Position numbers and translations under genes: made by a program. A DNA stretch of 9,138 nucleotides from Streptomyces sp. NRRL WC-3742 (GTDB taxonomy: Bacteria > Actinomycetota > Actinomycetes > Streptomycetales > Streptomycetaceae): the NCBI RefSeq assembly GCF_000720635.1, contig NZ_JOCF01000128.1, positions 1 to 9,138 on the forward strand, written 5' to 3'. Below the pieces are notes generated by a model. The model did no database searches, was not told the origin of the DNA, and was given only the letters and a program-made list of their open reading frames with translations. Shown here piece after piece: positions 1-5,172 of the stretch. Numbering within the stretch: position 1 is the first letter of the stretch; every line of letters starts with the position of its first letter.

Positions 1-100
1 GTGCGCGTTCGGGCATGCCTGTCACGGCTGCTGCGGCGACCATGATTCCCGCGACGAGCACGGCGCTGCCGCGTCTCGTGAGCACACTGTTCAGGGACAT
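1..100 (-). CDS. Secreted protein, N-terminal signal peptide only (cut by window edge)
   Basis: Reading leftward from ATG at 100, the frame is open for 33 codons to the window edge. A perfect AGGAGG (106-111) lies 5 nt upstream of the ATG, which makes this start convincing although only about 100 bases are visible. The peptide begins MSLNSVLTRRGS, with two arginines at 9-10, followed by a hydrophobic Ala/Val-rich core at about residues 13-27 (AVLVAGIMVAAAAV). This is a typical Sec-type export signal. There is no lipobox in the visible part. The mature protein is outside the window, so its function is unknown. It follows the ROK kinase gene in the same direction after a 172-nt gap, so it could be another exported enzyme of the same sugar-use locus, but that is only inference from position. 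Confidence 0.75.
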   Translation of the reverse strand, partial: MSLNSVLTRRGSAVLVAGIMVAAAAVTGMPERA

Positions 101-207
101 CGGAACCTCCTGGGATTGTCAGGTGGGGGTGCAGACTTCACGGCTCCAACCGGACCGGGGATCGGCTGGCGAGCGGTGTTCCGAATCCGGCCCGGGTGTC
201 GGGGGGG

Positions 208-230
208 CGGTCGGCGACGGTGCCCGACCG
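208..230 (-). terminator. Possible GC-rich hairpin in the gap after the ROK kinase gene
   Basis: The 172-nt gap (101-272) between the kinase stop codon and the next gene contains a 7-bp inverted repeat, CGGTCGG at 208-214 and CCGACCG at 224-230, with a 9-nt loop. A competing outer pairing, GCCCGG (190-195) with CCGGGC (228-233), is possible. There is no U-tract, and in sequence this GC-rich some hairpins arise by chance. Its position after the kinase stop and before a gene with its own strong RBS fits a terminator or processing site. I see no clear promoter in the rest of the gap. Confidence 0.25.
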
Positions 231-272
231 GGCTGGTGGGAAAGCGTGACGGGTGGGGCGCCGGGCGGGACG

Positions 273-1274
273 TCAGGACCCGTCGGGGCCGGGGCGCGCT
301 CCCTGCGGCCGCAGGTCGTCCAGTGCGAGGACGATCGCGCCGTGCAGGGAGGCGTCCTGGCGGAACCGGGCCGCCCTCAGCTCGGTGGGGAAGGGCAGGG
401 CATCGGCCAGCAGGCGCTCGAGCCGGGGGAGGATCACGTCGGCGACGGACATCAGGCCGCCGCCGAGGACGATGCGGGCGGGGTCGACGAGCGAGGCCAT
501 GTTGGCGAGCGCCATCGCGAGGACGGTGAGCGTCTGCCGCGCCAGCTCCTGGGCGGCGGGGGTGGTGCTGCGGAAGAGGTCGCCGCCGGTGGCGGTGTCG
601 CCGAGCAACTCCTTGGCTTGGTCCGCCAGTTGTCTGCCGCCGAGGAGTTCCTCCAGTGGGGCGCGGCCGGCGGCGACGGCGTCCAGGGGCGCGTCACCGG
701 GGTTGGCGTAGGCGATCTCGCCGGCCGCCCGGTTGGCGCCCCACACGATGTGTCCGCCGACGGTGAGGGCGGCGGCGAGGCCGGTGCCGAGGTTGACGTA
801 GAGGCCGGGGTCGACGTCCCGCAGCTCGCCGAGGCGAAGTTCCGCGAGTGCGCCGGCCCGGACGTCGTTGGCGACCGGGACGGTGGGGACGCCGAACTCC
901 TCGGCGAGACGTGAGGACAGGGCCAGGTCCTCCCAGCCGGGCAGGTTGGGGGTGAGCAGGATGCGGTCGGACTGGATGATGCCCGGTGCGACCGCGGCGT
1001 GGGCGGCGACGGGGGCGTCGAAGCGGGTCTCGGACTCGGCGGCGAGCTGTCGTACGGCCTCGGCGGCGCGCGCGAGGGCCTGGTCGGGCCCCAGTTCGGC
1101 GAGCGTCGCCAGTCGCATGCGGATGAGGATCGTCCCGTGCGGGTCGGCGAGTGCGAGTTCGGTCTTGGTGCCACCGAAGTCGACGCCGATGACCGTGCGA
1201 TCCGGTCGGGTGTCGGCTGTCCCGGATACCGGGCTGTGGTCGAGGTGAGGGTGCAACGGCGTCACTGTCAGCAT
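273..1274 (-). CDS. ROK-family sugar kinase-like protein lacking the usual zinc-binding motif
   Basis: This 333-residue protein resembles ROK glucokinase / N-acetylhexosamine kinases, which phosphorylate a hexose with ATP in the cytoplasm. Visible motifs are the N-terminal phosphate-binding DFGGTK at 32-37, the catalytic-type Asp of VAND at 137, NLGTGL at 161-166, and VLGGGL at 269-274 near the C-terminus. There is no N-terminal helix-turn-helix, so it is a kinase-type rather than a NagC/XylR-type repressor. The family signature region reads GEIAYANPGD (185-194), so the usual GEIGH histidine and the CxCGxxGC zinc cluster are absent. Sugar specificity cannot be read from sequence. I chose ATG 1274, which has a weak GAGAGA about 10 nt upstream. 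An in-frame GTG at 1361 would add 29 Arg/Pro-rich residues without a family counterpart. It follows the regulator-fucosidase gene in the same direction and may act on a sugar released by it. Confidence 0.85.
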   Translation of the reverse strand: MLTVTPLHPHLDHSPVSGTADTRPDRTVIGVDFGGTKTELALADPHGTILIRMRLATLAELGPDQALARAAEAVRQLAAESETRFDAPVAAHAAVAPGIIQSDRILLTPNLPGWEDLALSSRLAEEFGVPTVPVANDVRAGALAELRLGELRDVDPGLYVNLGTGLAAALTVGGHIVWGANRAAGEIAYANPGDAPLDAVAAGRAPLEELLGGRQLADQAKELLGDTATGGDLFRSTTPAAQELARQTLTVLAMALANMASLVDPARIVLGGGLMSVADVILPRLERLLADALPFPTELRAARFRQDASLHGAIVLALDDLRPQGARPGPDGS

Positions 1275-1365
1275 CCGAGGGGGTTCTCTCGTGCGAGGCT
1301 CCGGTCGGCTGAAGGGCAGGCGGCCGGACCGGACCCGCTGTTCGGGGTCGGTGTGGGGCACCGAG

Positions 1366-1399
1366 GCAGCTCGGCTGCAATAAGTTAAATTCCTTTATT
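1366..1399. promoter_or_regulatory. Two adjacent inverted repeats, candidate operators of the kinase gene
   Basis: A perfect inverted repeat GCAGC-N3-GCTGC lies at 1366-1378. Directly beside it is an AT-rich one, AATAA-N11-TTATT, at 1379-1399, whose central ATT also pairs with part of its flank (7 of 10 arm positions match). The AT-rich repeat covers the predicted -10 and most of the spacer of the kinase promoter, and the GC-rich one covers the predicted transcription start. The AT-rich stretch stands out sharply in this GC-rich DNA. The arrangement suggests repressor binding, but the protein is unknown. The adjacent ROK protein has no DNA-binding domain and is not a candidate. Confidence 0.4.
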
Positions 1400-1411
1400 C
1401 ATCCCCGTCAA
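1382..1411 (-). promoter_or_regulatory. Predicted sigma-70-type promoter of the ROK kinase gene
   Basis: Reading leftward, TTGACG (1411-1406) is followed after 18 nt by TAACTT (1387-1382). This matches the -35 and is a reasonable -10 for the main vegetative promoter class of streptomycetes. The start point would fall near 1375, about 100 nt before ATG 1274 or about 14 nt before the alternative GTG 1361. It implies the kinase can be transcribed independently of the upstream regulator-fucosidase gene, which ends at 1452. GTCAAGAC at 1408-1415, a near-palindrome, overlaps the -35. Confidence 0.5.
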
Positions 1412-1451
1412 GACCTGATTCGCCGACGTCGCCGCTGCCGCGGGGCCGCGG

Positions 1452-3524
1452 TCAGAACGAGGGGACCGGGGCAAGCCTCAGCACACGCGCGGCCGGTTCG
1501 GCCGTCGAGGGGAGGGTGAACACGGCGCCCCGGCGGCCGGCCTCGACGGGTACGGGTGCGCCCGAAGCGAGCTCGGTCACCCGGGTGTCCTGCGGCAGGT
1601 GGAGATCGGTGACCACGGTCTCGCCCGTCACCGGGCCGAGGAAGTGGACGTAGAGGGCGTCCGCTGTCGTGGTGAAGCGGACCGGCACGCCGTCCTGGGT
1701 GGTGGACCCGGGAACCGTCCAGGGCCGGGTGCCGTAGACCGCCTCGCCGTGGACGTCGAGCCATCGGCCGAGTTCGCGCAGGGCCCTCTGCTGGAGCCGG
1801 GGGATCCGGCCGCGGTCGTCCGGGGTGACGCCGAGCAGGAGGTTGCCGTTCTTGCTCACGACGTCGAGCAGGAGGTGGACCAACTCGGTGCCGGTGAGGG
1901 TGTGTTCGGGGCCCTCCTGGCGGTTCCAGCCGAACGAGAGGCCGAGGGGGCGGGCGACCTCCCACGGCCGGGCATCCACCTCGTGACGGCGGGCGAAGTT
2001 GGGCGTGGCCACGTCGTAAGGGCCGGACCAGAAGCGGTCGTTGACGATTCCGTCGGGGACGGCCGCGTAGTAGTCCTGGAGGAGCGGGGTGGGGTCGCCC
2101 GGGTATCCCATGTCGTTCCAGAGGATGTCGGGACGGTAGCGCTCGATGAGTTCGTGCCAGTGCGCGTCGACGTAGGCGGCGTACTCGGGGCCCGGCGGGC
2201 AGCTGACGCGCGTGTCGGTCATGCGGCGGACCGGGAGGTTGGCGAAGGACCAGTCGAGGCCCGAGGAGTAGTAGAGGCCCACCCGCATCGACCGGTCGCG
2301 CACGGCGGCCGCGAGTTCCCCGACCACGTCGCGGGGGGCGGTCCAGCCGTCCGGGTGCGGCACCCGGGACGGCCAGAGCCGGTAGCCGTCGTGGTGCTTG
2401 GCCACCGGTACGGCGTACCGGACGCCGGCCGCGGCGAACAGCTCGGCCCACTCCTTCGGGTCCCACTCGTCGAGCGCGGTCGCGAAGGGCCCGCGGAAGT
2501 TCTGGTACTGCGCGTCGCCGTAGGTGGCGCGGTGGTAGTGCCAGGTGGGGCTGGACTCGATGGCCAGCCCGTTCTCGTACCACTCGGAGAACGGGGTGGG
2601 GACCAGCGGGTCGAGTTCGTCGCCGCCGCGCGGCGCGCTCTCGTCGTCGACCAGCAGCTCGACCAGCGACTCGTCCAGCGGTGCCCAGCCGGGGACGGAG
2701 TACAGCCCCCAGTGGATGATCACGCCGAGCTTGGCGTCCCGGAACCAGGCCGGGGTCTCGCGGCTCGGCGGTTCGGTCTCTGCCACGGCCACGGCGCGGC
2801 GTCGTCGGAGGGCGGTCGGCACCGGCTGCGGGGAGCGGCGTGCGGTGGTGCTCCGGGCCGCGTGGGCGAGGACCCAGGCCCTGGCGCCGTCGGCGTCCCG
2901 GCGCTCGAGGGCCGACACCAGCATGTCGTGGTCGGTGAGCAGCCGCTCGCGGCCCTGCTCCCAGGCCGACCGCCAGACGTCGGCCCGCGCCGGGGCGCTG
3001 AACAGCGCGTCGGCCAGCGCGGAGAGCATGCTGTTGCCGCTCAGCCGGGTCAGTTCAAGGTGGAACTCGCGGTCGGCTTCGGCGGCTTCGTCATGGCCGT
3101 CGGCGGTGGCGACCCGCTCCGCCAGGTCGGCCAGCGCGGCGATCTGCTCGGGTCGGGCGCGCGCGGCCGACCGGGCGGCGGCGGCCGCTTCGAGTACCGC
3201 GTGCACTTCGAGGAGTTCGGCTCGCCGGTCCTCGTCGGCGACCGGCAGCGCCAGCCGCAGTCCGGACAGCAGGTGCTCGGAGTCCAGCGCCGTGACGAAC
3301 ACGCCGGCGCCCTGACGTGGCGCGACGAGCCCGAGGGCGACGAGCGCGCTCATGGCCTCCCGGACGGAGCCGCGCGACACCCCGAGCTCCAGGGCGAGCC
3401 CGCGTTCGACGGGGATCTGTTGCCCCGGGGCGTAGGCACCCCGGGCGATCAGGCCCAGGAGCTGCTCCAGCGCCCAGGAAACGGCGGGACGGGTGGCCGC
3501 GGACGGTCGGTCGGGCGAAGTCAT
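1452..3524 (-). CDS. GntR/FCD transcriptional regulator fused to a GH29 alpha-L-fucosidase
   Basis: This 690-residue protein has two complete modules. Residues about 12-80 are a FadR-type GntR winged helix (ERGLALELGVSRGSVREAMS, then a wing at GLVAPRQGAGVFV). Residues about 95-225 are an FCD ligand domain keeping the metal-binding set Asp151, His155, His199 and His221. An Arg/Pro-rich linker (about 226-257) joins it to a GH29 alpha-L-fucosidase (about 258-690), whose usual length is 400-450 residues. The GH29 part shows HWGLYSVPGW (271-280), KHHDG (376-380) and the nucleophile motif DILWNDMG with Asp471. Glu537 in NRQEGPE is a candidate acid/base. There is no signal peptide, so the enzyme should work in the cytoplasm on imported fucosides. 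ATG 3524 has AAGGAGA 4 nt upstream. The frame is open 35 codons further but lacks an RBS there and would run through the operator region. Divergent from the importer, it probably regulates itself and the importer. No internal start with an RBS is seen at the junction. Confidence 0.93.
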   Translation of the reverse strand: MTSPDRPSAATRPAVSWALEQLLGLIARGAYAPGQQIPVERGLALELGVSRGSVREAMSALVALGLVAPRQGAGVFVTALDSEHLLSGLRLALPVADEDRRAELLEVHAVLEAAAAARSAARARPEQIAALADLAERVATADGHDEAAEADREFHLELTRLSGNSMLSALADALFSAPARADVWRSAWEQGRERLLTDHDMLVSALERRDADGARAWVLAHAARSTTARRSPQPVPTALRRRRAVAVAETEPPSRETPAWFRDAKLGVIIHWGLYSVPGWAPLDESLVELLVDDESAPRGGDELDPLVPTPFSEWYENGLAIESSPTWHYHRATYGDAQYQNFRGPFATALDEWDPKEWAELFAAAGVRYAVPVAKHHDGYRLWPSRVPHPDGWTAPRDVVGELAAAVRDRSMRVGLYYSSGLDWSFANLPVRRMTDTRVSCPPGPEYAAYVDAHWHELIERYRPDILWNDMGYPGDPTPLLQDYYAAVPDGIVNDRFWSGPYDVATPNFARRHEVDARPWEVARPLGLSFGWNRQEGPEHTLTGTELVHLLLDVVSKNGNLLLGVTPDDRGRIPRLQQRALRELGRWLDVHGEAVYGTRPWTVPGSTTQDGVPVRFTTTADALYVHFLGPVTGETVVTDLHLPQDTRVTELASGAPVPVEAGRRGAVFTLPSTAEPAARVLRLAPVPSF

Positions 3525-3528
3525 CGGA

Positions 3529-3535
3529 TCTCCTT
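3529..3535 (-). promoter_or_regulatory. Ribosome binding site that fixes the start of the regulator-fucosidase
   Basis: AAGGAGA on the minus strand lies 4 nt before ATG 3524. It decides between this start and the longer in-frame options at 3590 and 3629, which have no comparable site. The shorter protein begins just ahead of the winged-helix domain, as usual for GntR proteins. Confidence 0.8.
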
Positions 3536-3546
3536 CGTTCGCTCGA

Positions 3547-3576
3547 GACCTTAGGTCATCGGACCAATATCGGTCC
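3547..3576. promoter_or_regulatory. Cluster of GACC/GGTC palindromes, candidate GntR-FCD operator
   Basis: Four alternating half-sites are packed in 30 bp: GACC (3547), GGTC (3554), GACC (3562) and GGTCC (3572). They form a perfect palindrome GACCTTAGGTC (3547-3557), the pair GGTC-N4-GACC (3554-3565) and the near-perfect palindrome GGACCAATATCGGTCC (3561-3576, one mismatched pair). FadR-type GntR regulators are known to bind short palindromes built on GGT/ACC halves, so this is a plausible site for the adjacent fusion protein. It covers the predicted -10 and -35 of the fusion gene, which suggests autorepression. Confidence 0.6.
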
Positions 3577-3577
3577 A
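3548..3577 (-). promoter_or_regulatory. Predicted promoter of the regulator-fucosidase gene
   Basis: Reading leftward, TGGACC (3577-3572) and TAAGGT (3553-3548) are separated by 18 nt. The -10 resembles the streptomycete TAGRRT type, and the -35 matches TTGACA at only four positions. The start point would lie near 3541, leaving a short leader of about 17 nt that holds the RBS. Both hexamers lie inside the palindrome cluster. The weak -35 keeps confidence moderate. Confidence 0.4.
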
Positions 3578-3621
3578 GATGGCGCGACATCCCTGGTGGG
3601 CCGGGCTTTCCGGGGTGCGAT

Positions 3622-3635
3622 GAGGTCATGTCCTC
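3622..3635. promoter_or_regulatory. 14-bp near-perfect palindrome in the divergent region
   Basis: GAGGTCATGTCCTC has one mismatched pair in seven. It starts with the same GGTCAT hexamer found in the operator cluster at 3554, and lies about 22 bp upstream of the predicted importer -35. It could be an additional or activator-type binding site for the GntR-fucosidase or for another regulator. It may also be chance. Confidence 0.35.
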
Positions 3636-3657
3636 GGGCCAATCATGGTGCGAAGAG

Positions 3658-3686
3658 TTTACATCCGGGACACATGGCGGTAGAAA
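3658..3686 (+). promoter_or_regulatory. Predicted promoter of the importer operon
   Basis: TTTACA (3658-3663) and TAGAAA (3681-3686) are separated by exactly 17 nt. This is a good match to the vegetative promoter class of streptomycetes (TTGACN, TAGRRT). The start point would be near 3693, giving a leader of about 78 nt before the lipoprotein ATG at 3771. No other comparable pair was noticed between the two divergent genes on this strand. Confidence 0.55.
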
Positions 3687-3702
3687 GCCGCTACATCCAC
3701 GG

Positions 3703-3717
3703 AGTCATCCGATCAAT
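3703..3717 (+). promoter_or_regulatory. Second copy of the candidate operator, just downstream of the importer promoter
   Basis: AGTCATCCGATCAAT matches GGTCATCGGACCAAT (3554-3568, inside the palindrome cluster) at 12 of 15 positions in the same orientation. Relative to the predicted importer start near 3693 it sits at about +11 to +25, where a bound repressor would block elongation or initiation. This suggests that one regulator, most simply the fusion protein, controls both divergent units. Its own dyad symmetry is weaker than that of the first copy. Confidence 0.45.
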
Positions 3718-3770
3718 TGGCTCGGGCGATGAACGACCCGCCGCTCCCACGCACTCGAGGATCGATCCCC

Positions 3771-5099
3771 ATGACTATCTCCCGGAGAGCCTTCGCCGCT
3801 CTCGTGGCCGGCTGCACCCTGACCCTCACGGCCGCGTGCGGCAGCGGCTCGGGCTCGACCGCCCCCGACACGGCCGCCACCGGTCCGATCACGCTCAACC
3901 TGTGGACGTGGACCGGGGCACCCGGTGGCGCGGCCATGCAGCGCGCCATTGACGCGTACAGCAAGGACCACCCGAACGTCACGATCAAGAACAACGAGAT
4001 CGCCCAGGCCGACTTCAAGGCCAAGGTGCCGCTGGCGCTGAACGCCGGACAGCAGATCGACGTCCTGGCCGTCCAGCCGAACCTGTTCGCGGATCAGGTC
4101 AGGGGCCAGCTGAGGCCGCTGAGCTCCTGGGAGAAGAACATGCCGGCCGGCACGATGGCCAAGTTCCAGCCGCTCGCGATCGACCAGGGCAAGAAGCTGT
4201 ACAGCGACGGCCAGCTGTACTCGGTGCCGTTCGGGATGAGCGGCTCGGCGGTCGGCTACTACAACGCGGCCCTGTTCAAGGAACTCGGCGTCCAGCCCCC
4301 GCAGACCTTCGCGGACATGGCCGCACTGGCCAAAACCCTGAAGGAGAAGAAGCCGGGCGTCTCGGTGGCGGTGATGCCCTCCGGCACCGACGCCTGGTTC
4401 CAGGACGAGTTCGCGCTCACCCTGGCGGGCCAGAAGGACCCGAAGTTCTTCGACAACGTCCGCTACCACAACGGCAAGTGGAACACCCCGGCCTACGTGC
4501 AGTCCCTGACCGACCTGCAGAAGGCGTACGGCGACGGCGGCCTGGACAAGAACTCCATCGACGTCGACTTCGCCAAGGCCGAGGAGGCGTTCGCGACCGG
4601 CAAGGCCGCGATCCTCTTCAACGGCACCTGGGACTCCAGTCTGCTCTCCCCGGCCTACCGGGCGGCCAACAAGATCGGGCTGACCGACGTCGGTGCGATG
4701 CCCGTGCCCGCGGTGTCGGACGCCTCCACCCGCTCGCTGCGCTCCTTCCTGGACGTGACCCTGGGCATCCCGAAGACGTCCAAGTACCCCAAGGAAGCAG
4801 CGGACTTCATCGCCTACCTCACCGCCGGTGCCGGCGTCGACCAGTGGGCGAACCAGCTCGGCCTGATCCCGGCGGTGCAGGGCTGGTCCGCCCCGAAGGG
4901 CACGGTCGCCTCCGATGCCGAGCAGAGCGGGCTCAAGACCATCCAGGACCTGATCGCCAATCCGCACAGCGACCGGAACAACCTCAGCGCGTTCTCGGCC
5001 GAGGCCGGAAAGAAGGTGCTGAGCGTGATCGGCGGCGCCGACCCCCAGCAGGCCGCGAAGGAGCTGCAATCCGCCCTGGACAGCGGCAAGTTCAACTGA
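3771..5099 (+). CDS. Sugar ABC transporter substrate-binding lipoprotein
   Basis: This 442-residue extracellular solute-binding protein of the carbohydrate type captures an oligosaccharide and delivers it to the permeases encoded next. The N-terminus carries SRRAFAAL (4-11), which resembles a Tat motif, a hydrophobic stretch, and LTAAC with Cys23 as the probable lipidated residue, followed by a Gly/Ser-rich tether. The mature part begins LNLWTWTGAPGG and has family features such as ILFNGTWD (281-288) and a lysine-rich PKTSKYPKEAADF segment near the C-terminal third, typical of sugar-binding proteins. I chose ATG 3771 because it sits directly before the signal peptide, with GAGG 11 nt upstream. 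The in-frame ATG at 3717 would add 18 residues ahead of the signal and lies inside the operator repeat. The ligand is not readable; a fucosylated or hexosamine-containing oligosaccharide is suggested only by the neighbouring enzymes. Confidence 0.93.
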   Translation: MTISRRAFAALVAGCTLTLTAACGSGSGSTAPDTAATGPITLNLWTWTGAPGGAAMQRAIDAYSKDHPNVTIKNNEIAQADFKAKVPLALNAGQQIDVLAVQPNLFADQVRGQLRPLSSWEKNMPAGTMAKFQPLAIDQGKKLYSDGQLYSVPFGMSGSAVGYYNAALFKELGVQPPQTFADMAALAKTLKEKKPGVSVAVMPSGTDAWFQDEFALTLAGQKDPKFFDNVRYHNGKWNTPAYVQSLTDLQKAYGDGGLDKNSIDVDFAKAEEAFATGKAAILFNGTWDSSLLSPAYRAANKIGLTDVGAMPVPAVSDASTRSLRSFLDVTLGIPKTSKYPKEAADFIAYLTAGAGVDQWANQLGLIPAVQGWSAPKGTVASDAEQSGLKTIQDLIANPHSDRNNLSAFSAEAGKKVLSVIGGADPQQAAKELQSALDSGKFN

Positions 5100-5115
5100 C
5101 GCCGAGCGCACAGAC

Positions 5116-5154
5116 CTGTGGTGCGGGCGCCAAACGGCCGCGTCCGCACCGCGG
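5116..5154 (+). other. Strong intercistronic hairpin between binding protein and permease genes
   Basis: In the 73-nt gap, 5116-5130 can pair with 5140-5154 to give a 15-bp stem with three G-T wobbles and a 9-nt loop. The core GGTGCGG (5120-5126) and CCGCACC (5144-5150) is perfect. There is no U-tract, and the stem ends before the permease RBS GAAAGG (5161-5166). Such hairpins after the binding-protein gene are known in maltose-type operons, where they stabilise the upstream message so that the binding protein is made in excess over the membrane parts. That role is inferred here. Confidence 0.6.
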
Positions 5155-5172
5155 TCCGATGAAAGGCTACCG

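Noticed and set aside
15..914. 299-codon plus-strand frame across the ROK kinase 3' part
   Set aside because: Antisense to the kinase, low complexity, no motifs, and it runs across the intergenic gap and the start of the secreted protein.
1275..1361. 29-residue N-terminal extension of the ROK kinase from GTG 1361
   Set aside because: The extra residues are Arg/Pro-rich without a family counterpart and there is no good RBS. It is not fully excluded, because the predicted promoter would give it a very short leader.
1438..1451. Small CCGCG/CGCGG hairpin just after the regulator-fucosidase stop
   Set aside because: Only five base pairs with no U-tract, in very GC-rich DNA, so it is too weak to call a terminator.
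1599..3554. 651-codon open frame on the plus strand opposite the regulator-fucosidase
   Set aside because: It is antisense to a gene with unmistakable domain motifs. The translation is Gly/Val/Arg/Glu-rich low-complexity text without family motifs, as expected for shadow frames in high-GC DNA.
3525..3629. 35-codon upstream extension of the regulator-fucosidase
   Set aside because: No RBS precedes the candidate starts at 3629 or 3590. The extension lies over the palindromes and predicted promoter, while ATG 3524 has AAGGAGA at good spacing.
3675..3694. Alternative stems GCGG/CCGC and GTAG/CTAC around the importer -10
   Set aside because: Short four-base stems that compete with each other; they are better explained as chance within a promoter.
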